Assembly: GCA_022316685.1 (NCBI GenBank)
Contig: JAKJHU010000062.1
Span: forward strand, 1,523,001-1,587,000
Reading direction: 5' to 3'
DNA length: 64,000 bases
From: Progne subis subis
Taxonomy: Eukaryota; Chordata; Aves; Passeriformes; Hirundinidae
Below the pieces are notes generated by a model. It was not told the origin of the DNA, searched no databases, and was given only the letters and a program-made list of their open reading frames with translations. The position numbers were made by a program, and so were the translations under genes. Shown here piece after piece: positions 40,201 through 52,255 of the stretch; within the stretch, counting starts at the first letter, position 1; each line of letters starts with the position of its first letter.

Positions 40201-42699
40201 ATGAGAGCCATGAATAAAGCAGGAAAAAAAGAAGTGCTCTCACTGTTAGTCCACAAAATGCAGTGTTCAGCTCAGTACAGCAGAAACAAAGTAGTTAAAT
40301 AATAGAGAAACCATAAGAAAAGCTACCACGGTTTGGATTTATTTATTATTACAACAGCAGCTCATAATCCAGTTTCACAAGGAGAATAGTGCAGCATCCT
40401 ACACGTGGTCTTGGACAGGAAGATTTCAAAAGTCTTTAAAACAGGAAGAAACACCTTTCATTTTCAAATATTTAATCTTCAGCATATGGCTTCATGTATT
40501 TGCTGTTGTTTCTTTTAAGACCAATGCACACCTGAATCTTTCCCGCTTCCAGTTACAGAACTCCCTGATGCTTGCAATCGTCTGGTAGCAGAGTAACTAA
40601 CCTGGTACTTTGGATTGCTAAAGGGAGATAAGCAGACCATGAAATAACACACTAGTATCTAGTAGCACTTGGCATTCAAAAGCTTAATAAGGAGTCAGTG
40701 GCTGCTTGTGTGTGTGGTCTCTCTGCTCTTTGGTCTTGTAGTTCAGCTGTAGCAAATGGGATTATTCTGATGGCTGTGGCAGGAAAGTGTGCTTACACTT
40801 CTACATTTATGCTAAATCAAAAAAATATTAATTAGAGTACGCTGCAGCAGAGCTGAATGGAAGTTGTTCAGTGTCCTTTGGAGGAAACCATAAGATTTTA
40901 CCGACTGCTGATTTTGTAGTTCATTAACAGCAAAATTAAGCTGTAAGATTGTAGAAGGAACTGAGAACTGTAAAAGTTACCCTCTTTCCCCCTTTTATAC
41001 ACGAAGGTAGCAGGAGATTCAGAAGCAAAAGCTAAGCCTGGACACCCAGGGCTGGACTGGAAGACCAGAATACTTCCACTCTCTGTACCTCTGCCTGTCT
41101 CTCTAACAACTCTTGACAGCAAAACTGGGGAATGAGGGGTGGGCAGGAGAAGGGAGGAATGCTTTGCACCTCACCACCAGTTCTGCAAACCTCATTAAGT
41201 ACAAAAGTCTTGTTCTTTAACAGGTTACCTAGGCTTTCTCACTACATTTCCCACCTTGATATTTGGGTCCTTGCTCTAAGGAATCTCCATAGAACAGAGA
41301 CAGTCACTGATGGTTATGTCATCACTGACCTTATGTACAGCACCATTATTTACAGCTAACTGATCCCTGGATAAGAAAAATTCTTTTGTCCCACTAGAAA
41401 AATGAAATAACATTTTATCCAGAAATTACACCCAGTCTATTGATGCCTCATCATAGTTAGTATAGCATTTGATTTCAACAGGTTAAAGAATTAATGAGTC
41501 CCCAAATGGCCTTCTTATATGCACTCTAAACATGTAAGATTATGAAGATTTAGGGTTTTAGGTCAATTTACTAGCTTGAGAAAAATAAAATACAATTAAT
41601 TGTACAAGTAATTTGACCACTGTTTTAGGTGAAACTCGCATCCCCCTAATGAAGTTGAAGACGTGACAAAAGCTTCCAGATATTGTCTGCTGGCTCCCAA
41701 CATGGTCAGACCCATTTTCAGCTCCTCTAAAATTATTTCTCTGTTTCTACTAAAAGTTTCATAAGGAAAAGTCACATGGAGTTTTGTGATTCTTTATCAA
41801 AAGGCATCAAGTGTTGTCCTGTGTGTTTCTCGAAGCCTGTACAGAGCTTTCAATCCTTCCAGTGTGTGTTAATATGTACTCCTGGCAACTTTACTGGCTC
41901 AATCATACAGATACAAACTTCACATACACAAATCGGCAGCAGAAGAACAGAGAGAAGTGTCCTGTTTGAGACCACAGTTATTTTAACACTCTCTACCCAC
42001 CTTACTGCAAGAGACAGGTAGGGAAAGAATCGTGAAGCAGTACTGTTATGTCTTTTAAAAGTATCTTAAAATGCTCAAAGATTTCTTCTCAAAAGTGTAA
42101 AAAAACTTAAAAATAATAATAGTATCATTTCGCTAAGTGATCTGAACCTCTGAGAAACTTTCTTGGACAATATAATTTGGATGTATTCAACATCGCTTAT
42201 TTTATTTCACAAGAAACTTAGATTTTATCACACGATTGCTTTCCCAATTATAGTGCAAAATAAAAGGCACCATCAAATAGTTTAATAAGTGCAGAGGAAA
42301 ATGTAGTTTTGTACATCAAATGATGCAGAAAATAATGTGACAACAACCAAAAAAAAAAAAAAAAATCCGTGTTGGGATAGAAAATTATTGCTGTGGAGTT
42401 ATTTGTCCTATATCTCCTCGAGGAAAGGGACAGAGAGCCCCCAGGTTTGATCATTATTTTTCTGATAAAGTGTACACTGGGATAAAGGGAAGATTTCCTC
42501 TTCCATGTAGGGTCTGCAGTCCTTCCGGTGAGTACGTAATCTCAGCAGTTAAAAGACAAATCACGTTTATCCATAAAAACAGAAGTCCACACTGAGGCTG
42601 CAGGGCAGGAGATTTAGGCAGAGGCACTGACAGTTTTTCTTTAGAAAACTGTTTGTGTTTTCCCCGCAATCTACTCAGACACATACTAATAGAATTTTA
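37291..42699. other. Intergenic DNA, no gene seen
   Basis: AT-rich unique DNA with T-rich stretches near 37.63 and 37.72 kb. Near 39.59-39.65 kb the phrase ggtgtttagacacctcag resembles the 'taggtgcctaaa' wording of old sauropsid repeats. Open frames are short and without domains. No RNA gene is visible. Confidence 0.65.
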
Positions 42700-43100
42700 A
42701 AAGGTCTGTACACATCCACTGGTGCTCAGATTGCATGTTGATAAGCACCTCCCGGTGATTTTCAGATCTCAGGCTCCAGCTCGGACCGGTGATTACCTCT
42801 GTCTGCCTGGCAATACGGAGCACTAATCTGTCTCAAAATCGAGGCCCCCAAAGAGCACAGGGTAGGGAGCAGTGGATCACCACAACCCTCTTTCGAGGGC
42901 CTGCATCCAGGCCATGCAGCACAGGTATGTATTATTTATGGCCGTGCCTCCGTGTGATTACCTCCAGTTAGCTGGAAGCCTCTCTAAAACAAAGGTTGCT
43001 CCAGTCCTGCTCGCCATTGGCACGAGGCCCTCCTCGCTGCTGCTTTCCCTCACTGCTGTAAGCAGACATAACAGCCCTCGGTCTAATTAGCTGTCTTTAA
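42700..43100. promoter_or_regulatory. Candidate conserved non-coding block
   Basis: A block with balanced composition and no repeats. It contains two copies of ccggtgatt (42752-42760 and 42786-42794) about 34 bases apart and a TAATTA homeodomain core at 43084-43089. Frames of 60 and 72 codons overlap out of phase, so coding is unlikely. It may be an enhancer; conservation is untested. Confidence 0.25.
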
Positions 43101-43248
43101 GGCAGGGCTAAGTGGGCTCAGTGGGGGGAAGAGGCTTTCCTGAGCCCCTCCAAGCCTCTCCTCGGCGCTGGCAGACGCAGAGCGCACGGCCTCCGAGAGG
43201 CACCACAAACTCACTGACATTATGTCCACGGGTTATCATTATCATCTC

Positions 43249-43280
43249 TTTTTTTTTTTTTTTCTTAAAGAAAAAAAAAA
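43249..43280. repeat. T-run/A-run inverted repeat
   Basis: A T15 run (43249-43263) followed by cttaaag and A10. The arms 43254-43266 and 43268-43280 are perfectly complementary over 13 bases around a single central A at 43267. Confidence 0.9.
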
Positions 43281-43365
43281 GCTGATCGATCGCTCCTGAC
43301 CACAATGATGCTTCAGGGCATCTCTGGCTCTGCTGGGGAGTGATTGACCATTGGGTATCATTAGA

Positions 43366-43401
43366 GAGGGGAGGGGAGGGGAGGGAGGGAGGTGAGGGGA
43401 A
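43366..43401 (+). repeat. G-rich tract, possible G-quadruplex
   Basis: Successive runs of three to four G separated by single A (gaggggaggggaggggag and onward, then gtgagggg). At least five G runs of three or more lie within about 36 bases, which meets the usual pattern for a four-tetrad-run G-quadruplex on the plus strand. Confidence 0.8.
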
Positions 43402-43459
43402 GATGAGGAGGCTGCAGTAGCAGCTCCAGCTCCTCCTTGCACACGCCTCTCCCTCCCGG

Positions 43460-43535
43460 ACACTGCTGACCTTTCACTCAGGAGCCAGCTGGAGTCAGAA
43501 GAGATTTAATTGAATGGCTTTCTCAGATGTGTTTG
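43460..43535. promoter_or_regulatory. Candidate conserved non-coding segment
   Basis: A short unique segment between the G-rich tract and the polypurine run, containing tgacctttcact (nuclear-receptor-like half site) and gatttaattgaatgg (homeodomain-like). The call rests on motif texture only. Confidence 0.2.
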
Positions 43536-43540
43536 GGTGA

Positions 43541-43629
43541 TGGAGGAGGAGGAGGAGGAGGATGCAGCACTGAGAAGAGAGAAGTAAGGGGTGGGGGAGA
43601 GGAATAGAAAAGAAAAGAGGAAAAAAAAC
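43541..43629 (+). repeat. Polypurine tract with (GGA)n
   Basis: A perfect (GGA)n array at 43542-43562 continues into an almost pure purine strand through about 43629, interrupted by only a few pyrimidines. Such tracts can form triplex (H-DNA) structures and are mutation-prone. Confidence 0.88.
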
Positions 43630-45394
43630 CAAAATGACAACTTTGGGTGACCTTCAAAGGCTAATTGCTTGGCTCTTCCCAGGCCTGGGCTTTGGCCTGC
43701 TCAGAGATGTCGTCATTGGCAGGGCCAGGGCTGTCCCTCCCGAGGCACAGGCACCTCCACTGCAGCAGTCCCACTGCCCTTCACTCCCCTTCACCCTCTC
43801 CCTGTCCAACCAACCACAGATGAGCCAAATCAGCCACTTCTGCCCTCCTGGGTGCCGCCACACCAGCGGAACAAGGGTCATCTGAATTTCCTAGGCCTCC
43901 TCATCCACTGGAGTATTGGGATGTGTGGGAGGTATTGGGAGGGGTGAAGCAAGAAGCAAGCACTCCTCCAAAAGAGCGTATAAGTGCACAGCAATGTGCA
44001 TGGATATTTTCTTGTCTTTTTTTCTTTAACGTCACATTTTTTCTTCAGGTTGAGCAGAGAAGCAGGCATTAAAAAGAAAATCCGCAGAGGAGGATGCAGC
44101 CAGAGAAACCCAGCAACTATCCTGGCGCTTGCCCTTTTTTCCATTGCCTCTGGTTTGGCTCCTTTGTTTGTGCCTGGGATGCTGCACCTTGGCAGCTCTA
44201 TCCACGCACCTCCTGCTCCTCCTCCTCTCCTTTCCTCTCCCTCCCCTGCATGTCCCCCTCAATGCAGGCTCCCCCCTTTCCATTTTAACATAACTAAAAA
44301 GGAACGAATGGATCTCAGCTGAGTTAAATGGGTGACGAGGGAGATGGAAAGAAGGAAATTCATCCCTTCTTGTCTTTGAGAGCAATTTAATTAGGCCCAG
44401 GCCCCCTGTGAGTGGGTAAGGGAAAGGCTGAGGATTGGCTTGTCTGGGCTTCCTCTGAAGGCAAAAGCGGCCTTGGACACACATACAGAGAAAGGATTTT
44501 TAAAGGATCATGTAAGAAGATCAACAGATAAGCAGCTAATTTTGTGTACTTAGGGAGAAAATGAGTGCGTTCACTCCCACTGGAATAGCCAGAGTGATGG
44601 GATGAGAGGAAGGAAAACGAGGAGGAAGCAAGGAAAAAAGCTCAAGGTATTTCACCATTACTGCTGATTGCCAAAATTAAAGATTTATACTGCCTGATAG
44701 GGTACTCTGGCTACGGCTTTCACAGTGACTGTGCATGTGTACATATATCTATATACATACATATATAGATATAGATTTTTCTTTATACAGCTCAGTTATT
44801 TCAAGAATTTTCATCAGAAAACCACTTTTAAACTAATTGGAGTCTGTGGAGAGGAAACCTCATTTTTGGTTCAAATGAATTTTCTGAAAATGTCATTTGA
44901 TTCGGGAAATATGACTGATCTGCCCGATTTCTTGATAAGAAATGAAATGAGCCGTTGTCCTTCAGGATATCATAGACTTGAAATGGGGGATTTTATGGTT
45001 AATGCCATCAGATAGAAGTGTCCTACTTTGAAAGGAGAAGTCCATCAGCCCCAGGGAAAGGCTGAAGACCGAATTTCGTCTCTAAATCCACAGCTGCAGC
45101 TAGAGCTGGCACAGAGCAGTGATAGATTTTCTTATTTCCCAACCAATAATTACAAGATAAACAGTAATAAATAACACCGTGATTAATAATAACGAGTAGT
45201 TAGTACTTTTTCAGCTCTTCATTTTAATTCATAATTTTTCCCCTCAGTGATGTGGTCAGTGTTGACCACGGAGGTTAAATTAATCCACAATATTACAGCA
45301 CCTTAGCTTTTAATTATCTCATGCAGAATAAACCTGTATTTGGAGATGGCTGACTTCTTAGTGCAACTGAAACAGGATCTCTTGGATGTCAGCG
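43630..45394. other. GC-richer intergenic DNA, no gene supported
   Basis: Composition is richer in GC than the rest of the window up to about 44.5 kb, with C/T-rich stretches near 44.21-44.28 kb. The longest frame of the window (150 codons, minus strand, 44032-44484) lies here, but plus-strand frames of 64 and 112 codons overlap it and its translation is basic, low-complexity and without a domain. The composition explains its length. A TA-rich stretch lies at about 44738-44775. Too few CpGs are visible to call a CpG island. Confidence 0.6.
44738..44775. repeat. TA-rich imperfect inverted repeat
   Basis: An alternating TA/TC/TAC stretch in which the left part (atatatctatata) can pair with the right part (tatatagatata) apart from small gaps. 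Simple repeat rather than a defined element. Confidence 0.8.
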
Positions 45395-45520
45395 TAACCT
45401 TGCTAACTCCATTTTTTGTAGGGAAAAACTAAGAAAGACAAGATAAGTGACTTTCCCAAGGCCACAAAAAGAATTAGTCAGAGAGACAAGAAAGTCCCTC
45501 AAAGTCCTTGCTGGAGGGCT
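45395..45520 (-). repeat. MIR/CORE-SINE-like relic
   Basis: The plus strand contains agtgactttcccaaggccac (45446-45465) preceded by a decayed 'attttgtaggg..aaactaag' stretch. This order parallels the reverse complement of MIR ('attttacagatgaggaaactgag', then 'aagtgacttgcccaaggtcac'). The tail after 45480 is weak. No flanking duplication is visible. Confidence 0.55.
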
Positions 45521-46874
45521 GGCACCATTAGTTAGTTTATCTTTTTCATAGCAGCATATATGCAAATAGAAATGGAGTCATACGGATAAAAGAAAAAAAA
45601 AAAAATGAGATCAGGGATGAGAGAAAAGGCAAAGAGAGAAAGCCAAATAAGTGTAAGTAAATGTTCAAAAGGGTTGATTCAAGCTAATATTGAAGCAGCA
45701 GGTTTTAAACAAGACATCAGGAAGGAACAAACTGAGTGAGACTCGTAGGTGCCTTGGGTAGAAGGTTGCTTTGCATAACGATTGTTATTGCAGAGGTTTG
45801 GAAGGCTACAAGAAGTTTGGATGCAAATTTCCCGGCATTATAGTCCTGGCCCATCTGGCCTCCTTCCCACGCTGGGAGCACACAAGCCTTAGTACTCGAT
45901 GCACTGTCACCAAAGCTTACGGCAAAAGCCTCGTTGACTTTGCCAGGGGTGTAGGGAGGACTTTACAGAGCAACAGTTATTTTATGTTGTGCTTGATCCA
46001 GGAAAGAAGGGCAGGTGCTACCACGAGTTGCCACTCAGCTTCAGGATAATGCAAATTAAAAAATTCAATAGGAGGAAAGAGAAGCAAGGAAAACCCAGGT
46101 TTTCATATTTCAGACAAAAAATAACAGTGTGTTTAAGCTTGAAAGGGATTTATTTTACAGGTGTGGCATCCTGCAGTGGAAAAATTACCAATTTTTCTAC
46201 TGACACTACTAAACTGGTTTCTTCATTTACAAGTTCACTTCTCAATTAGTGGCTGGACAGACTGTTTCTTAAATGCACAGAATGGAAGCAGCAAGATGAT
46301 GTACTACTCTAACCTTTCCCTGTTAAATGGAGGGGGAAAAAAAAAAAAAGGGTATTTCTGTGATGCATCACTGATTATTCTCAATGCTTTAATCTAAATT
46401 ATGGCAGAAACATTTTACTCCCTCCAAAACTGTACATAAGTGGACACTTTGTGCTATGTTCCTTCTGATCAGCCGTGGCTTCCCAACAGTGACTGCAGGT
46501 ATAGATGAGACAGGACTCAGTGACTCAGTAGTGGTCAACAGAAAGAAAAATTCTTGAATTGCTCCTTAAAGAGCACCTTTGTCTACAGAGGATTACCCTG
46601 CCCATGGTTTATGTCAGGTTTGATCTGCTTCAAGTTGTCATCCACAGGAAGAAAGCCTGGGGTTGCTTTTTACAACCACTCTGAGACAGCAGGTGCAAAT
46701 TGAGTGGGGTAATTTCTTAGACCTAGCTCTGCTTTTCTTTTCCCCTACTAGTTTTTAGTGTGTATGAAATTTTTTGGATAGAAAATAATCCTACATGAGA
46801 GAAAAATGCTTCAGTCTTTCTTAGTCAGGAGGAAATCATATTGCAATACATAACTCTGAATCTCAGGCATAAGT
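45521..46874. other. Intergenic DNA, no gene seen
   Basis: Unique AT-rich DNA between two old repeats, with an A run near 45591-45605 and another near 46337-46349. Frames of 78-92 codons overlap each other on the plus strand in different phases without domains. Confidence 0.65.
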
Positions 46875-47110
46875 ATTACAGATGGAAAAGAATTATTAGG
46901 TCATCTAGACTTGTGCAGGATTGTTCCCTACAGTATATTCCCCAGTTCTAAAACTAGTCTAGTTTTAATTGACACTGGCAATGGGCTTTCCATCATGTTC
47001 CTTGGGAGGCTGTTCCACTGCCTGAACCCAGTATTAAGAAATATTTCCTGATACTTCACTAAAATTTTCATTGCTTAATTTTGGCTTCCACCACTGATGC
47101 ACCCCTCCTT
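46875..47110 (-). mobile_element. CR1 3' end relic
   Basis: The plus strand follows the antisense of the CR1 3' region: attacagatggaaaag, a tcatctagac block at 46901, gcaggattgttcc at 46915-46927, then aggctgttccactgcctga at 47007-47025 and atttcctgatact near 47042. These parallel 'catctagtc', 'gcaggattgttcc', 'agactgttccac.gcctaa' and 'tttcctgata.t' of old sauropsid CR1 subfamilies in the same order. The element is therefore on the minus strand and 5'-truncated within or near the end of ORF2; similarity fades beyond about 47110. Old and inert. Confidence 0.68.
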
Positions 47111-47659
47111 ATTCTGTGGAATGAGGCACAAGCTACCGCTGCCTTTCCTTGACAAGACATCTCTGCTTATGTGCACTTAATGCATTCATTTCATCTGGTG
47201 GATAAATGTATATGAAATAAAGCATCCTCTAAGCACAACATACATTTGTTTTGTACAGCAACTGCTGAATAAAGAGCAGGCCTGAAAGAATTTCACTGGA
47301 GGAGACTTTGATGTACGAATAGGTAGAAGAGTAGAAGAGGAGATCACATAACTCAGCCCCAGATTGCACCCTCAAGAAATCATGTTGAGATTCCCAACAG
47401 GTAAACACCTTGACAAATCCTTACTAACTTGATGAAAGCAGTTCACAAAAATATCGTAAAAGCACAGAGTGGATAACACAGGAGATGGATCAATTTCTTT
47501 CCCTACACTTCCATGTTACCCTGTTTAGCTAGAGATAGAAAAATGTTCTAGTACATGTAAGAAAAATTAAAATATATCTAGGAATCTCAGGAAAAAATAT
47601 GTAATTACATAGGAAATGTAACGTCGAGAACACCACTTACAATCATAACACATTTTTTT

Positions 47660-47830
47660 TATCTTTAGAGTGCTGTACAAACACAGCTAAAGGAGTAATT
47701 GGTTTGCTTGCACAGATCCCCATGGAGAAGGTAAGCATTATTCCCAGGTGGACATGGGGGCTCATCCTGAGGAGTGCTGAGCAGATTGGTTCACAAGACT
47801 ACAAAGACTAAAAGTACTTTAAGTGCCACA
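47660..47830 (-). repeat. MIR-like SINE relic, weak
   Basis: The plus strand holds agagtgctgtacaaaca at 47667-47683, like the antisense 'agcgctttacaaa' of MIR-type SINEs, then gtaagcattattccca at 47731-47746 ('gtaggtattattatcccca'), and ggttcacaagactac later ('ggtcacacag'). Order is right but internal words are badly eroded, so the family call is uncertain. Confidence 0.38.
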
Positions 47831-49164
47831 GTGGGACATCTTGCATCCAGCTCTAGGTCTTGTCTGTACTAGGTCAAAATCCCTAAGGCCACACAACAAA
47901 AAGCACTGGCCTTGTATAAGTTCATGCTGCCCTATCAAACATAATGTGAAAGTTATGACAAAAATTTGCAGTCACAGGATGCACAACCTACTGTAATGCA
48001 TCTGTTCTTATCTCTCTCACTTCACATTAGACTAGGTAACAACTGTCCTCCGACATAAATACAACACAGATACTAAATAAAATCTTGAAGCAATATAAAC
48101 CCTTGATAAGCTGTCCCATTCTGCTGATATCCACAGATGACATGCATTTAATCTGCTCTGTAAGTACAACGTCCTGCAGGAGATCACACAGCGCCATTAA
48201 CGACTAGTAGTGCATGCAGAACCAAAGTTTTAACATCACAGCTCACAAGAAAAGATGGTTGTGACAAAGAAAAAAGAACAAGAAGGTTAAATTTTAAACC
48301 CAAAATGTGTTTACCACTTACTGAAATCTAAATATGAGGAGTTACAGCAGAACTCTGAATCACTGGCATCAGTAAAGGGAAAAGGAGAACATCTCTGCAG
48401 TCAAAATCTAAAAGTGATGCCTGGACCACCTATCTTTATCTTTTATGTGATGAACTCCTAAAAACTCCTAAATTACCTTGGGAAGAAGAGTTCACATAAA
48501 AATACACTTCCACTTTCTCCTGTCTCTCCTCCATGTGAGTGACAGAAAGAGCACTGTCTGGTCTCACGGGTATTTTTCCCACTTGTGAAATGTTCACTAA
48601 ACCCTCCAGAGCCACAACTCCTGAAAGAGTTCTACTGTATAACTGGAAATTCAAGTATTGCCCATCATGAAAATAATGAAATAGATGGAAAGGTGGATGA
48701 GAAAGAAAGGGTGAAGAATGGATCCCAGGCTGAATGACAGCTTCTGGAACCTCTCCTTCTACTGGCTGGACCTGTTAAATCCACAGTTAGTGGTGGCCTC
48801 AGGGAGCACAGGGCACCATAGCATGAGTCCCTCTCAGGATCAATAATGCAAGGGATTGAATACCCCCATTTGGATGCCTGGAGCAATCTGTGACCAAACC
48901 AGAGGAAAAAATAAGGGAAAGAATGCATTTAACTTATCTTATAAAGAACATATTTTCAAAAATCTAATCTTCTAAGGATCTGAGTAGCTTCAGGGTTTTG
49001 TTTATATTTTTCATTTAGGAGTCTCCCTTGGGTCTTTTCTTTGCCAGGAGCACAGTGGGCAAAATCAGGATCTTTGGCTTCCCCAATGTGCTCAAGAACT
49101 CTATGGATAATTTAAGCTTTCCTACTGCAGTAAAACAGAAAGTTCATAAAAATAAATAGAGTAA
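47831..49164. other. Intergenic DNA, no gene seen
   Basis: Unique AT-rich DNA. Frames of 72 and 87 codons on the minus strand (48.4-48.9 kb) lack domains. No exon or RNA gene seen. Confidence 0.65.
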
Positions 49165-49305
49165 TACTTTGCACTCATTCCACAAGAGGCTTGTGCTTCA
49201 TAAAAGCTAGTCAGTGAAACATCTCTTAGAAGTAGGTAAGCATTGTTTTCCCATTTCACAGACGTGAAAAGAAGATGCAAGATGTGTCAGGACCACCTAA
49301 GTCAC
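49165..49305 (-). repeat. MIR/CORE-SINE-like relic
   Basis: The plus strand has agtaggtaagcattgttttc at 49231-49250 followed by ccatttcacagacgtgaaa (49251-49269), matching the antisense MIR order 'gtaggtattattatcccc', 'attttacagatgaggaaa'. A decayed tail with gatgtgtcaggaccacc follows. No target-site duplication seen. Confidence 0.55.
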
Positions 49306-52238
49306 TGAGGACCATTCTTCAAAATAGTAATTTTATTTTTCTGGAAGTCATGACTAATTCACCTGTATGTGACATGTCACTTTGGCACAATTAAAACATG
49401 CCTAAAAGTATGGACATAAGTGTTTCAATGTAATTTCTTGCTGTTAACCTCACCTCTCAGAGATGCACACCTCATCCACAGTAGAAGCAAACACACTTTC
49501 ATCCCTCAGCCATTACAATGCAAGGACCAAGATACTGCCTAAAATTGCCAGTGAAGATACAGCAGAGCTAAGGTGGTAGGCTTTGAGCTGGAGTAGCAAA
49601 GTCACTTGAACAATTTTTATTCTGCTATTACCAGAGTGATGTTTTACATCTCTGCAACAAAAGCTGCTCTCAGTTCAAATGACTTCTGAAAATGGGACAG
49701 ATGTTCCTTAAAACTGAATCCAGGGTATGCTTCTGATTTCATCCTTTGAAGCTTTGATTACTTATACAATCCAGGTCTTCCAAAATCCCATTTCCTCATT
49801 TAATCATAAGAAATTCTATCAAAAGAAAGCCTCTGAGATCATCCGTGTAATCTCAGCAATCACTGCATCAACAGCAGAAACAGAACATGACAATGTTTCT
49901 ATAACTTTTCTGAAAAGCTGGCTTGCCAAGAGGCTTTTTTCTCTGCTCCCAGATATTAAATTCCTGTAATAGGCAGCTAATATATATATATATATTTAAG
50001 CACTCTTGTTTGATTATTTTTCCATACAAGTAACCATGGCACTCAGGATGTATCATCCAGTGACGGTGGGGCAGTGGGGAAGAGGAGGGCCTGTATGATC
50101 TCCAGGAGGATCTAGAAAGAAGAGTATTCTTTCGAGAATATTCCAATATATAGTCAAAACAGTGGCAATAACAAAACATGAGGAAATTCCCTCCTTTCTC
50201 TTCAATCTCGTCTATTTATGTTCCTCTCTATTTGATAGTGCCCAGTATTCTGCAATGGGTAGAAGCTTACAAAAGGGGAAAAGGGTTTAAAAGGAATTCA
50301 GAATATGTCAATAATCAGGTTGGTTTACTTTTTTTAATTGGTACATTCTTCATCATGATGGCTACTTTACAGGGATCTCTCCCAGGAAGCTAATTTAGCC
50401 TGAATAATGGGTACCTTAGCCTATTAGACTAATTTTCATTACTGGAGACACAGTGATATGGAACTTAAATGCCATCTAACCTTGTTTGAAACAAGTTTAA
50501 AATCTAAACCAAGAGAATTTAATCTGGTAGCTTAATCAAAGTTATCACACATTCAGGAACAAAATATGTGAGCTGCATATTTTTTTGTTACAGGTAGAAA
50601 AACATCCTTTCCTAGGTAACTGAGTTGCACATCCAACCCATAATCCATGTTTTCAAGAAAAGATTCAACTTATTTGGCTTTAGGTGTCTTATTTTTAGGT
50701 ATTTAAAATTAGTTGCCTATACTTTTTCTAAAGTCAAAGGAAACAGGCAACTCAATAACACAATTAATTGCATCATTAGTAGGATGGGGAAATTAGAATA
50801 TGGAATATTAACCTCCTTGGGAGGTGCCTTTACCCTCATTATAAACAGAGCCTAGCAAACTTAAGCCAGATGTTCCCCTTAAAATGAAGTCAGACTGAAT
50901 CAAGATCACAGAGTTGTCACTACCTCGTGCTTTTTAGCAAGATGAAAACAATACAGAGATGCTAGATTAAAATTTTTGTGTTACTTAAATCCTGATCCTT
51001 TACATTCCATCGAGCTTTAGTGGTGCTCCTTTGACCTGTTTCTCTCACTGGTTCTTGCTGCCTCTCTGACCAGTTAAGCTTCCAGTTCTTGTCCTTCAAG
51101 GCCATTTCCCCCCTCAGCACGGAATCCTTGCTTATCCTTTCCAGCATTCTCTGAAAGTCCCTAAGTCCTTCTGACTATTATCCCACCATTTTCTGAATGA
51201 TATTGGATTTTTTTCACCACCCACTACAAAAAGCAGTCTGTCTCCTGATTGCTATCCAATTCTACATCCATACCTGAACTGAGAAGGTGCTTATTTAAAT
51301 GTGTTATTCCAGCCTGCCGGAATTCAAGAAAGTTTAATTCAATCAAAATCCAGAAGCACAGGGGTTAGTGAAGGTAGAACTGAATATCCTTCCATGCCTT
51401 GTTAAAGATGTTCTAGTGCTCACTGGGAATCATAAAGAGGAAGAAATACCAACTTAATAGAGAATAATTCTTTTTCAAATTCAAAGATTTAGGAAGATAA
51501 ATGACATATCTATCACTTCAAAATGCCTTTAGGTACCCTCAACAATATCTTCCCTCCCTACTAAGCAATGCAGTTTGATGTCAATCCTAAAGAGGAATTT
51601 AAAAAAAAAAAAAAAATTTAGCACTACTTTTGTTTCATTAAGATTTTGTTTTAGCCCACATCCACAAAAAACACATAACAGCAGGTTTCTGGCCTTTATT
51701 TTCATCTCAAAGACCACGATGGTAGAAAGCATGATGGAAATCTCCAAAGGAAAAAAGCCTCAGCACATTGCAAAACTCCAGTTCTCCAGAAATCAACAGT
51801 GGCATGAGTGGGATTCTGGATAGCCCAGAGATTTAGGGGGGATGATCAAAGCCAAAAACACAGAACGTTATTTCTCTTAAGGACTTATTATTTCTTCCAC
51901 CTGAAGATCATCTTCCTGTCCTAATGCCTATTGCCATCAACAATACCTGCTTGCAGATATATTGGTAATACTCAACATCTTTCAGAGTTCCAGCTGTATT
52001 TGCCTTTAAAAATATTTCAGTGTTTGCATGGAATAAAACAGACTTGCTGCATCACATCAGTCACATCCTCCACTTATTCCAAAAGTGACTTCAATGAGGT
52101 TGTATTGACGTGAACCCAAAATTGGTCCCCTGAATTTAGTGTAGTCTTGTAAGACCAACAGCAGTGAACAAAGAGCCAAATCTACCCCAGAGACAGATTT
52201 CAAACCTTAGCCCATCATTCAGTTGCCATTGGTCTAAG

Positions 52239-52255
52239 ATGTGCAAAATGCACAT
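52239..52255. repeat. Small inverted repeat
   Basis: Arms atgtgca (52239-52245) and tgcacat (52249-52255) are perfect complements around a central aaa. Confidence 0.85.

Noticed and set aside
44032..44484. Longest open frame of the window (150 codons, minus strand)
   Set aside because: It lies in GC-richer DNA where stops are rarer, is overlapped by opposing frames, is basic and low in complexity, and shows no domain or splice context.
43250..44500. CpG island/promoter
   Set aside because: GC is raised but CpGs are sparse and no transcript start or first-exon structure is visible.
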